Below are positions 17,470 to 25,771 of a DNA stretch of 64,000 nucleotides, piece after piece; the stretch's first letter is position 1, and every line of letters starts with the position of its first letter. Origin of the DNA: Enhydrobacter sp. (GTDB lineage Bacteria; Pseudomonadota; Alphaproteobacteria; Reyranellales; Reyranellaceae); the NCBI GenBank assembly GCA_026126105.1, contig JAHCJV010000017.1, forward strand, positions 1 through 64,000, given 5' to 3'. The translations under genes were made by a program, and so were the position numbers. Under the pieces are notes generated by a model. That model made no database searches. It saw only the letters and a program-made list of their open reading frames with translations, and had not been told where the DNA came from.

Positions 17470-18532
17470 CGTGCTGCGGCCGGAGGGGCGCACCCTGACC
17501 TACGGCGAGGCGGTGTTCGAGGCGACGCGGTCCGAGATGGCCCGGGATCCCAATGTCTTCGTCATGGGCCAGGGCGTCGACGACGCGCGAGGCATGTTCG
17601 GCACGACTCTGGGCCTGCACAAGGAATTCGGGGCCGAGCGCAGCTTCGACGTGCCGCTGGCGGAGGATGCCATGACTGGCATCGGCATCGGCGCCGCTCT
17701 GATGGGGATGCGGCCGATCCAGGTTCATCAGCGCATGGACTTCGCGCTGCTCTGCATGAACCAGCTTGTGAACATGGCGGCCAAGATGAGCTACATGTTC
17801 TCCGGTGCCCACCGGGTTCCCTTGGTTGTACGCGCCATCATCGGCCGGAGCTGGGGGCAGGGCGCCCAGCACAGCCAGGCCTTTCATTCATATTTCATGC
17901 ACATTCCCGGACTGCGGGTCGTGGCGCCGACCACGCCGCACGACGCCAAGGGATGTCTTATCGCCGCAATCCGCGACGACAACCCGGTGGTCATGATCGA
18001 GCACCGCATGCTGCATAACGTGCGCGGCGTAGTGCCCGAGGAAAGCTACGAGATCCCCTACGGCAAGGCCCGCATCCTGAGCCCTGGCAAGGATATTACG
18101 ATCGTCGGCATCAGCCACATGGCGCTGGAATGCGTCCGGGCGAAGCATCTGCTCGAAGCGGCCGGCATCGACGCCGAAGTGATCGATCCGGTGTCGCTGT
18201 CGCCGCTCGACATCGAGACGATTGCGGGCTCCGTCGAACGGACCGGTCGGCTGCTGGTGGTCGACACCGGCTGGCTGAGCTGCGGTGCCTCGTCGGAGAT
18301 TCTGGCCGAGGTGTTCGAGCGGATCGGCCAGCACCGGCCCTTCGTCGCCCGCCGGCTTGGCTACCTGCCGACACCGTGTCCAACGACCAGGAACCTCGAG
18401 AACCTGTACTACCCGTCACCGCAGTCGATCGCCGACGCCACCTACCGGCTAGTCCGAGGCGCCGACGCGGCGGCTTGGCAGCCAGGCACTGTGGACAGCC
18501 GTGAAGTCGCGGAATTCCGCGGCCCGTTCTAA
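17453..18532 (+). CDS. Thiamine diphosphate-dependent E1 beta subunit (transketolase-like)
   Basis: A 359-residue E1-beta homologue with the pyrimidine-binding region (PLAEDAMTGIGIGAA carrying the conserved Glu), the RSWGQGAQHSQ loop, and a C-terminal transketolase domain (ITIVGISHMA, VEVIDP-like segment). It overlaps the alpha subunit gene by 17 bases, so the two are co-translated and should form an alpha2-beta2 enzyme. It completes the E1 active site but lacks any partner acyltransferase in the window. The start at 17453 is fixed by the family N-terminus. Confidence 0.88.
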   Translation: MSSPADVLRPEGRTLTYGEAVFEATRSEMARDPNVFVMGQGVDDARGMFGTTLGLHKEFGAERSFDVPLAEDAMTGIGIGAALMGMRPIQVHQRMDFALLCMNQLVNMAAKMSYMFSGAHRVPLVVRAIIGRSWGQGAQHSQAFHSYFMHIPGLRVVAPTTPHDAKGCLIAAIRDDNPVVMIEHRMLHNVRGVVPEESYEIPYGKARILSPGKDITIVGISHMALECVRAKHLLEAAGIDAEVIDPVSLSPLDIETIAGSVERTGRLLVVDTGWLSCGASSEILAEVFERIGQHRPFVARRLGYLPTPCPTTRNLENLYYPSPQSIADATYRLVRGADAAAWQPGTVDSREVAEFRGPF

Positions 18533-18557
18533 GCTCATTGAAACACCCGAGGAGTCG

Positions 18558-19844
18558 ATGGCCGACAAAGACGCGTTGCGCGCCGCGGTATTCAAGGCAG
18601 TCGAGGACTATTGCGCGGCCGATTTCGGCTACTCGTTCGACCCGAAGAACCCGATCGTGCGCCTGCACGAGCCGACCTTCTCGGCCGGCGAGATCAACGC
18701 CGCGCTCGAGTGCCTGCTGTCGACCTATGTCACGATGGGCCCGAAGGTAAGGAAGTTCGAGGAGGTGTTCGCCTCGACCTTCGGCTGGACCGACGGCGTG
18801 ATGAACAACTCGGGTTCATCGGCCAATCTGCTCGCCGTAGCGGCACTGGCTAATCCCGCAACCGAGGACGGGCTCAGGCCGGGCGACGAGGTGATCGTGC
18901 CCGCACTGTCATGGTCGACGACGGTATGGCCGATCATCCAGTGCGGGCTGAAGCCGGTAATCGTCGATATCGATCCGGCGACCTTCAACATCGATCCCAA
19001 CGAGATCGAGAAGGCGATTGGACCGAAGACCCGCGCCGTCATGATCGTGCCGGTCTATGGCAATCCCTGTGCGATGGACGAGATCGGCGACATCTGCAAG
19101 CGCCGCAACCTGATTCTGATCGAGGACTGCTGCGAGGCGCTTGGCGCCTACTACGACGGCAAGGCTGTCGGCAAGTTTGGCCGGGTTGGCACCTTCAGCT
19201 TCTATTTTTCGCACCACCTGACCACGCTCGAGGGCGGCATTACCGTCACCGACGATTTCGAGCTCGCCGAGCTGATGCGCATCCTGCGTGCCCACGGCTG
19301 GGTGCGCGAGGTCAAGGACCGAGACCGGTGGCTGAAGAAGCATCCCGAGTTCGATCCGAAATTCCTGTTCGTGAACGTGGGCTACAACCTGCGTCCAATG
19401 GAGCTCAGCGGCGCGATGGGATTGGTGCAACTACCCAAACTCGCGGATTTCGTCGATATCCGCCGCGCTAATTCGGCCTGGTTTCGGCGCGAACTTGCCC
19501 AGTACGGTGACTTCTTCGACTTTCAGGAAGAGCAGCCCAAAGGCAGGCACTCTTGGTTCGGCTTTCCAATCCGCGTGAAGGCGAACGCAGGTTTCAAGGT
19601 GACTGAACTCACCAAGGCGTTGAACGCCGAGAATGTCGAGACCCGGCCGATCATTGCAGGCAACATCGCCCGGCAGCCGGCGCTCGCGCTGTATGAGCAC
19701 CGCGTGGTCGGCGACATGAAGCATTCCAACGCCGTCATGGACGGCGCTTTCTCGTTCGGCAATCATCAGGATGTCGATTCGGGCGCGCGGCAGTATGTCG
19801 CCGAGCAGGTTCGCGCGTTCCTGCGCTCGCGCGCGCTGATCTGA
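18558..19844 (+). CDS. DegT/DnrJ/EryC1-fold sugar enzyme with His in place of the PLP lysine (ColD/RfbH-like 3-dehydratase candidate)
   Basis: A 428-residue fold-type I PLP protein of the DegT family. The strand that normally carries the Schiff-base lysine reads FSFYFSHHLTTLEGG: aligned to ArnB-type sequences, the lysine position is His219, followed by His220. Loss of lysine in favour of histidine is the hallmark of PMP-dependent 3-dehydratases such as ColD (GDP-colitose) and RfbH/DdhC (CDP-3,6-dideoxyhexoses). The EDCCEALGA PLP-ring segment is retained. With gmd and the fcl-like gene this would form 3-deoxy sugar chemistry. The ATG at 18558 has GAGGAG upstream. RfbH-type enzymes use a separate ferredoxin reductase, whereas ColD does not; no such reductase is seen here. 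Confidence 0.85.
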   Translation: MADKDALRAAVFKAVEDYCAADFGYSFDPKNPIVRLHEPTFSAGEINAALECLLSTYVTMGPKVRKFEEVFASTFGWTDGVMNNSGSSANLLAVAALANPATEDGLRPGDEVIVPALSWSTTVWPIIQCGLKPVIVDIDPATFNIDPNEIEKAIGPKTRAVMIVPVYGNPCAMDEIGDICKRRNLILIEDCCEALGAYYDGKAVGKFGRVGTFSFYFSHHLTTLEGGITVTDDFELAELMRILRAHGWVREVKDRDRWLKKHPEFDPKFLFVNVGYNLRPMELSGAMGLVQLPKLADFVDIRRANSAWFRRELAQYGDFFDFQEEQPKGRHSWFGFPIRVKANAGFKVTELTKALNAENVETRPIIAGNIARQPALALYEHRVVGDMKHSNAVMDGAFSFGNHQDVDSGARQYVAEQVRAFLRSRALI

Positions 19845-20857
19845 TGATCATCACCCGGACGCCGCTGCGAATCTCGTTCTTCGGGGGCGGGACTGACTAT
19901 CCGCCCTGGTTCCGCGAAAACGGCGGCGCCGTGCTCGCGACCACAATTGACAAATATACCTATTTGCATTGCCGTTATCTGCCGCCGTTCTTCGACTTCA
20001 AGAGCCGAATCGTCTGGTCGAGGATCGAGCAGATTCAGAAGCCGGCCGAAATTGCCCATCCCGCAATCCGCGGCGTGCTGGAGTGGCTGAAGATCGACGA
20101 TGGCGTCGAGATCCATCATCACGGGGACCTACCGGCGCGGACCGGGCTCGGCTCGAGCTCTTCGTTCACCGTCGGTCTACTGCATGCTCTGTACGCATTG
20201 CGCGGCCAGCTGGTGTCCAAACGTGATCTGGCGGAGCAGGCGATCTACGTCGAACAGCAGGTACTGCAGGAAAATGTCGGCGTGCAGGACCAGATCCAGG
20301 CTGCTTTCGGCGGCTTCAATCGCGTCGATATCCACACAGACGGATCGTTCCAGGTCGCGCCGCTGGTTGTGCGGCCGGCACGCCTCGACGAGTTGCAGAG
20401 CCACCTGCTGCTCGTCTATACGGGGCTCTCGCGCCATGCCTCCGAGATCGCCGCCGAGCAGGTCTCCTCGATCCCCGACAAGAGCAGCGAGCTCCGAGCC
20501 ATGCGCGCGCTGGTCGATGAGGCACAGGCGGTCCTCTGCTCCCGGCAGCCGCTGCTTGAGTTTGGTCGCCTGTTGCACGAGAGCTGGGAGCTGAAACGCA
20601 CGCTCTCCAGCAAGATCGCGCCCGCCTTCGTCGGCGAGATTTACGAAGGCGCTCGCAAGGCGGGCGCCCTTGGCGGGAAGCTCCTGGGCGCAGGCGGCGG
20701 CGGCTTCATGCTGCTGTTCGTCGAGCCGACGCAGCGCAAGACGGTCATCGAGTCGCTCAAGGGGCTGCTGACGGTGCCCTTCCGGTTTGAGCGCTCCGGC
20801 ACCCAGCTTGTGCTGTACGAAGCGGGTGGTCATAACGGCGAGCACTCAGCCGGCTGA
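19844..20857 (+). CDS. hddA: GHMP kinase, D-glycero-D-manno-heptose 7-phosphate kinase-like
   Basis: A 337-residue GHMP kinase with the N-terminal TPLRISFFGGGTDYP motif that marks the HddA/fucose-kinase-like group, the ATP loop GLGSSSS (101-107) and the C-terminal GGKLLGAGGGG motif. HddA phosphorylates C1 of heptose 7-phosphate on the way to GDP-heptose. The presence of a guanylyltransferase-phosphatase fusion at 26359 supports this reading, though a different sugar is possible. It starts one base inside the preceding stop (ATGA-type junction), and its stop is part of a 12-base palindrome shared with the convergent pseudogene. Confidence 0.82.
   Translation: MIITRTPLRISFFGGGTDYPPWFRENGGAVLATTIDKYTYLHCRYLPPFFDFKSRIVWSRIEQIQKPAEIAHPAIRGVLEWLKIDDGVEIHHHGDLPARTGLGSSSSFTVGLLHALYALRGQLVSKRDLAEQAIYVEQQVLQENVGVQDQIQAAFGGFNRVDIHTDGSFQVAPLVVRPARLDELQSHLLLVYTGLSRHASEIAAEQVSSIPDKSSELRAMRALVDEAQAVLCSRQPLLEFGRLLHESWELKRTLSSKIAPAFVGEIYEGARKAGALGGKLLGAGGGGFMLLFVEPTQRKTVIESLKGLLTVPFRFERSGTQLVLYEAGGHNGEHSAG
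20846..20857. other. 12-base palindrome holding both convergent stop codons
   Basis: TCAGCCGGCTGA is its own reverse complement. On the plus strand it ends the GHMP kinase (SAG-stop); on the minus strand it ends the decayed YGRND gene, also with SAG-stop. Two convergent genes thus overlap by twelve bases. Confidence 0.8.
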
Positions 20858-21850
20858 CGTGCCTTCGTCCCAAGCCGTGTGGCAGAGCAGGGGAGTCTGG
20901 AGCCGCTGGTCGCCCAGCCCCCAATAATTCGTCCTGAGACGGCCGGTACGGCACACCCTCTACCCACTGCCGTGCCGAGACCACGAAGTTGCGTTCGATC
21001 GAGGCTGCGGTAATCGATCCGACGCGCCGACCTTTGCGCTTGGGGTAATCCAGCTTGCTGCGCAGCCAGTGCGCGCCGCGCGCACTGCCCGCTTCAGCAG
21101 GTAACGGTCGAGCCGTTCCTGCCACGGCTGCCATGGCTGCTGGACGCGGGCGGCGTTCATGTTCGAATGAGCCGGCTTGTAGACGCAGCACGATTCGGGC
21201 CGGCGGCGCTCGGCGGCACCGAGCGCCGCGGCGGCGTGCAGCACCAGTGAATCGCTATCGAGCGCGAGCACGTGGGGTCACGCGGATAGCCGTGCAACGT
21301 CTTCCAGTGGTGCGCCGCCATCAACGTGAAGTCGCCGCACGCATTTGTGTGGAACTCGCGCAGGCCCCATTCCGGCACTTGATGGATCCCTCCATGGATG
21401 TTGCCCGGTAGCGTCGCGAACTTCTCCGGCAGCACCTCGTCCGGAAGGTCCCACATGGAAGGGTCGTCGATGAAGGCGACGTGCCGGTCGACGCGGTAGA
21501 TCGTGTCCGTCCGCAGATCGCGAACTGCGTTCTTCTCGATGACTTCCTGGGAGTAGAAAGTATCGCTCGATTTGTCGACGATGAACTCGCCGCGCGCGCT
21601 GTAGGCCGACATTGGCCGCCTCGGTGACGTGACTTCCGACCTCGTTTGCGCGGAGGAAGTGCCTGTGCGCATCTATCAGCAGAGGGGCGTTCTTCGGCGG
21701 ATTCCACACGGAAATGATGATTTCAGAGGCTACACCGGCGCGCTCGAGCTGATGTGCAAGGCACCGACCGCCCCGTCCTACCCGGCGTGCATAGTCGGCC
21801 GTATACCCATCTTTCCGTCCGTAGGTTGCGAAACTAATGTAAGGCTACAT
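20846..21850 (-). pseudogene. Decayed YGRND-family glycosyltransferase-like gene, copy 2
   Basis: Reading the minus strand from the ATG at 21850 gives a close homologue of the 13156-14220 protein, but broken. Codon 2 is TAG where the paralogue has AAG (Lys). After PYISFATYGRKD the frame changes near 21600 (two bases lost in a GC run), near 21275 (one C missing from a C run), near 21065 (GC-rich indel) and near 20930. Piecing the frames together restores KSSDTFYS, NACGDF, DYPKRKG, IERNFV and the terminal WGLGDQ-like segment, matching the intact copy to its end. Five lesions within 1 kb, while neighbours are intact, argue for a real pseudogene. A local sequencing-error patch is the alternative, because several lesions sit in GC or C runs. 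Confidence 0.82.
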
Positions 21851-22036
21851 ACCCATGTTCTCTCGCGACATGATTCCGCGGGCGAGCCGCACTGGTGCTG
21901 CGCTCGCCTGGCGTCGGGCGATATATGGACGCGCTCACACGGTGGCAAGCCGGGCGCAGAAGCCGCTGGCCGCGGTTAACACCCAAGTCCCAAAGCAGTT
22001 GCCTTGCCGCCTTCGCGCGACTAGGAACGCCCCCAG

Positions 22037-23005
22037 ATGAACTATCGCGCGCTCGGCCAGACGGGCTTTCGTGTCTCCGAAATCGGATTCGGCGCCTGGG
22101 GAATCGGCGGCCGCACGGTCGGGCACACGTCGTACGGCGAGACCGATGATGCGACATCGCTTGCCGCCCTCTCGCACGCGCTCGACTGCGGTATCACCTT
22201 CTTCGATACGTCGAGCGCCTATGGCGAGGGCCACAGCGAGACACTGATCGGGGAGGCATTCTCCGGGAGCAAACGCGAGAAAGTCGTAATCGCCACGAAA
22301 GCCGGATACGACTCATGGGATCGTGCGCCGGACTTCTCCGCGAAGGCGATCGAAGCCTCTGCGGACCGAAGTCTGAAGAGGTTGCGATCCGACTATGTAG
22401 ATCTTCTGCAGTTGCACAATCCGCCTGCCGAGGCGCTCCGGGACAGCGGCTTGCGCGAAACACTCGAGCGACTTGCGGCAGCAGGCAAGGTCCGCGCCTG
22501 GGGTGTCTCGGCCAAGAGCCCGGCGGAGGCGATGGAAGCTCTCGTGGAGTTCGGTGCACCGGTCGTGCAGGCCAACTTCAACATGATGGATGTCCGGATC
22601 GTCGAAAGCGGCTTGCTGCAAGAGGTCGAGCGGCGAGGGGCCGGCTTCATCGGCCGAACACCGCTCTGCTTCGGATTCCTTTCCGGAGCGATTGGGCACG
22701 ACACCATCTTCCCGCCCGGAGATCATCGCCTTGGATGGTCGCGCGCACAGCTCGGCAACTGGATCGACGGTGCGCGTGACCTCCTATCCACGGTGGGCGC
22801 TCAGCCGGGACGGGAGGGAGTCGAAAGCGCATTGCGCTTCTGCCTGGCCTTTGGCGGCGTTTCGACAATTATTCCAGGAATTTTGACCGCGGCCGAAGCC
22901 GAGGTGAATGCTGGCGTGAGCCGCTTGGGACCATTGTCCGCAACCACGGTGACGCAGGTGCTGGCCATAAATCGGACCCGCCAGTTCTTCGTGCGGCCCT
23001 CCTAG
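22037..23005 (+). CDS. Aldo/keto reductase
   Basis: A 322-residue aldo-keto reductase. The N-terminal RALGQTGFRVSEIGFG, the FDTSSAYGEG segment bearing the catalytic Asp and Tyr, the ATKAGY Lys strand and LLQLHNPP His are all present, so the catalytic tetrad looks complete. It should reduce a carbonyl with NADPH. In this setting it could reduce a keto sugar intermediate, but a general role is equally possible. It stands alone between the pseudogene and a terminator-like sequence before the radical SAM gene. Confidence 0.87.
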   Translation: MNYRALGQTGFRVSEIGFGAWGIGGRTVGHTSYGETDDATSLAALSHALDCGITFFDTSSAYGEGHSETLIGEAFSGSKREKVVIATKAGYDSWDRAPDFSAKAIEASADRSLKRLRSDYVDLLQLHNPPAEALRDSGLRETLERLAAAGKVRAWGVSAKSPAEAMEALVEFGAPVVQANFNMMDVRIVESGLLQEVERRGAGFIGRTPLCFGFLSGAIGHDTIFPPGDHRLGWSRAQLGNWIDGARDLLSTVGAQPGREGVESALRFCLAFGGVSTIIPGILTAAEAEVNAGVSRLGPLSATTVTQVLAINRTRQFFVRPS

Positions 23006-23061
23006 CGGCCCGGGCCAAGGCTTCGTCGCTTGCAACGCAGAGTGCGCGCCTCTATGTCTGC

Positions 23062-23086
23062 GAGCTGCGGCGAGCTCAGCTTTTTT
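23062..23086 (+). terminator. Possible rho-independent terminator after the aldo/keto reductase
   Basis: GAGCT...AGCTC can pair across a six-base loop, and four bases later comes TTTTTT (23081-23086). The stem is short but the T run is the only one like it in this GC-rich region. Confidence 0.4.
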
Positions 23087-23111
23087 GCATGGAATCTGAG
23101 GAAACATTCGT

Positions 23112-25109
23112 ATGATCAGTGATCGCGCAGGTCCGATCAGGATCGGTCTCGTCCAGATCAACAATTCTTTCTCTGGGCAAAATTATTTGCCATACTCCAT
23201 CGCGCTGCTGCAGACTTACGTGCAGAAATTCGCGGCGGATCCCAGACTCTACGAATTCCTGACGCCGCTTTACAAGCGGGTACGCATTGCCGACGCCGTG
23301 GACGCGCTGAAGGAGGCCGACCTGGTCGGCTTTTCGTCCTATGTCTGGAACGGTCGCATTTCGCTAGAGATTGCCCGCCGTCTGAAGGTGCTCAAGCCCG
23401 AAATGGTCATCGTTTTCGGGGGCCCCCACGTACCAGACCAGCCGGAGGTCTTCCTTCGGGCGAATCCACAGATCGACGTCGCGGTTCACAATGAAGGCGA
23501 GCGCACTTTTTTGAAGTTGTTGGAAAGCTGGCAAGACCGTGACGCGTGGGCAGACCTGCCAGGTACCAGCATGGTCAGGGCCGACGGTTCGTTCGTCCGC
23601 AACCCCAATATCGATCGGGTGCGCGATCTCGACGAAATTCCGTCACCGTTCCTCGAGGGTGCCTTCGACTCGATCATGGCCGCCAATCCGGACGAAAGTT
23701 GGATCGGTCTTTGGGAAACGAACCGTGGGTGTCCGTTCCGCTGCACTTTCTGCGACTGGGGCTCCGCCACGGCCGCCAAGGTCACCAAGTTCGGAGAGGA
23801 GAGGTTGTTTCGCGAGATCGACTGGTTCGCCCAGAGAAAGATCGAGTACATTTTCTGCTGCGATGCCAACTTCGGCATCCAGAAACGTGACGTCGACATC
23901 GCCAATTACGTCGCCGACATCAAGAAGGCCACCGGCTATCCTGTTGCCCTGTCGGTGCAGAATACCAAGAACGCCACTGAGCGCGCCTACCTAACTCAGA
24001 AGATCCTGTCGGACGCCGGCCTGAACAAGGGGGTGGCCCTGTCGATGCAGAGCGTCGACATGAGTACGCTCGAGGCGATCAAGCGCGATAACATCTCGCT
24101 CGGCACCTACATGGAGCTGCAGCGCCGTTTCACCAAGGACAAAGTCGAAACCTATTCCGACTTGATACTCGGGCTACCCGGCGAGACCTATGAATCGTTC
24201 GTCAAGGGCGTCGATCAGCTCATGGAGAACGGCCAGCACAACCGCATCCAGTTCAACAATCTCTCGATCCTGCCCAATGCCGAGATGGGAAATCCAGCCT
24301 ACCAAGCCAAATACGGTATGGTGACGGTCGAATCGAAGATCATCAATATCCACGGGGAGCGGATCGAACTCGACGACGACGTGCCGGAGGTCCAGGACCT
24401 CGTCATCGCCACCGCCGCCATGCCGCTGGCCGACTGGCGCCGCACCCGAATCTTCTGCTGGATGACGGCGCTGCTGCACTTCGACAAGCTGTTCCAGATT
24501 CCTCTGATCCTGGCGCATGGCATCTCGGGCATCTCCTATCGCGACATGATCGAGGCTTTCATGGCTGCGGACCCGGAGCGTTTCCCGGTGATCTCCGGCA
24601 TAAACGCCTTCTTCGAAAGCGAGGCGAGGTCGATCCAGCAGGGCGGCTCGGAGTACGTCTTTTCCAGGGAGTATCTGAACATCTATTGGCCGGCCGATGA
24701 GTATATTTTCGTCAAGCTGACCGCCGAGGGCACGTTCGACGCCTTCTATGCCGAGGCCGGCAAGCTGCTGTTGGAGACACTGGCCGCACGTCACGGCTCG
24801 CTGCCGATGGAGGTGATCGATGAGGCGGTGCGGCTGAACCACGCCCTGGTCAATCAGCCATTCGCCACCGAAAATCGCGTTCTTGAGTTGCGTTATGATC
24901 TGCTTGGCTATTGGCACGCGGTGCGCAACGGCGAACATGCTCAGTTGCGTGAAGCGCCGCTCCTGGTCGAGATCGACCGCCTCGGCAAGCGTTACGACGA
25001 TTTTCAGAAGTGGTGCCGCGAGATCGTATGGTGGGGCAACAAGAAGGGTGCCTATCTCTATTCGCCGACAGCCCGAGAGATCACCCCGGAGCTCGCCGGC
25101 CACTACTGA
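23112..25109 (+). CDS. Radical SAM protein with N-terminal B12-binding-like domain
   Basis: A 665-residue protein. The N-terminal part (about 10-140) has the fold signature of B12-binding radical SAM enzymes, including FGGPHVPDQPE, but the cobalamin-ligating DxHxxG motif is not evident. The radical SAM cluster motif is C207-x3-C211-x2-C214 within RGCPFRCTFC. A long C-terminal region (about 390-665) is of unknown fold. Such proteins in polysaccharide loci carry out methylation, dehydration or rearrangement of sugars. GAGGAAA lies seven bases before the ATG. Confidence 0.85.
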   Translation: MISDRAGPIRIGLVQINNSFSGQNYLPYSIALLQTYVQKFAADPRLYEFLTPLYKRVRIADAVDALKEADLVGFSSYVWNGRISLEIARRLKVLKPEMVIVFGGPHVPDQPEVFLRANPQIDVAVHNEGERTFLKLLESWQDRDAWADLPGTSMVRADGSFVRNPNIDRVRDLDEIPSPFLEGAFDSIMAANPDESWIGLWETNRGCPFRCTFCDWGSATAAKVTKFGEERLFREIDWFAQRKIEYIFCCDANFGIQKRDVDIANYVADIKKATGYPVALSVQNTKNATERAYLTQKILSDAGLNKGVALSMQSVDMSTLEAIKRDNISLGTYMELQRRFTKDKVETYSDLILGLPGETYESFVKGVDQLMENGQHNRIQFNNLSILPNAEMGNPAYQAKYGMVTVESKIINIHGERIELDDDVPEVQDLVIATAAMPLADWRRTRIFCWMTALLHFDKLFQIPLILAHGISGISYRDMIEAFMAADPERFPVISGINAFFESEARSIQQGGSEYVFSREYLNIYWPADEYIFVKLTAEGTFDAFYAEAGKLLLETLAARHGSLPMEVIDEAVRLNHALVNQPFATENRVLELRYDLLGYWHAVRNGEHAQLREAPLLVEIDRLGKRYDDFQKWCREIVWWGNKKGAYLYSPTAREITPELAGHY

Positions 25110-25162
25110 CCCGCTCGATTATCGTGTTACAGTGCCAACGAGCGCTCGGGGGGCTCCGGCGA

Positions 25163-25771
25163 TTGGTACATTTGCGAGGAAGTGCGATTTTGGCGTTTTG
25201 CGCCCTTCTGGCCGGCTGTGCCTCCATCTTTGAAGGTACCTCCCAGCAAATTTCCGTTCGCACGACGCCCCCGGATGCGCGCTGTACGTTCTGGCGGAAC
25301 GGCAGTCTGATTGCTGATATTGCGTCCACGCCGGGCACGGTGACGGTCGAGAAGACCAAAATTGACCTGTTCGTCGTCTGCGATAAGCCGGGCTATGCGA
25401 GCGCCACCTACGTCAACCGATCCGGTCTCGCCGTAGCGACATATGCCAACATACTGACGCTCGGACTCGCCTGGGCCGTCGACTCCAGTCGAGGCGCCGA
25501 CAACAAGTACGAAGGAGAGATCGATCTCTCGCTGGCTCCCAACGGAATGACCGTGCCGATTCCTGCGGCTCCTCCGCCAACGGTCGCCGTGCCTGTCCCG
25601 ACCGCGCCGCCGCCCGCTCGCCAGAGGACAGGCGGGCCGCCACAGCTGCCGCCCGCGGCCGTCCCCACAGCGGCTCCGGCCTCGCCCCAGGTCGAATGCG
25701 CGTCTTCGGATGGATCGCGCATCCGAATGACCGGAACTGCCTGTCCTGCCGGCTGGACGCGTGTACGATGA
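25163..25771 (+). CDS. Putative lipoprotein with proline-rich C-terminal region
   Basis: From the TTG at 25163 the protein is about 202 residues with a short signal peptide and a clear lipobox (LLAGC), so the mature protein would be lipid-anchored. A beta-rich domain (ISVRTTPPDARC, about 28-110) resembles PEGA-like surface domains. A Pro/Ala-rich linker follows, and a short Cys-containing tail ends the protein. The start is uncertain because no ATG precedes the lipobox; the TTG gives 18 residues before the Cys. Its stop overlaps the next gene's ATG by four bases. Function unknown. Confidence 0.6.
   Translation: MVHLRGSAILAFCALLAGCASIFEGTSQQISVRTTPPDARCTFWRNGSLIADIASTPGTVTVEKTKIDLFVVCDKPGYASATYVNRSGLAVATYANILTLGLAWAVDSSRGADNKYEGEIDLSLAPNGMTVPIPAAPPPTVAVPVPTAPPPARQRTGGPPQLPPAAVPTAAPASPQVECASSDGSRIRMTGTACPAGWTRVR

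Noticed and set aside
16513..18532. Reading the E1 pair as a standard pyruvate dehydrogenase or acetoin dehydrogenase.
   Set aside because: No E2, E3 or regulator of those complexes is near, and both flanking genes are nucleotide-sugar enzymes joined by overlaps or short gaps.
20846..21850. Separate small genes within the decayed YGRND region.
   Set aside because: Each short frame matches a different part of the same intact paralogue in order, so they are pieces of one broken gene.
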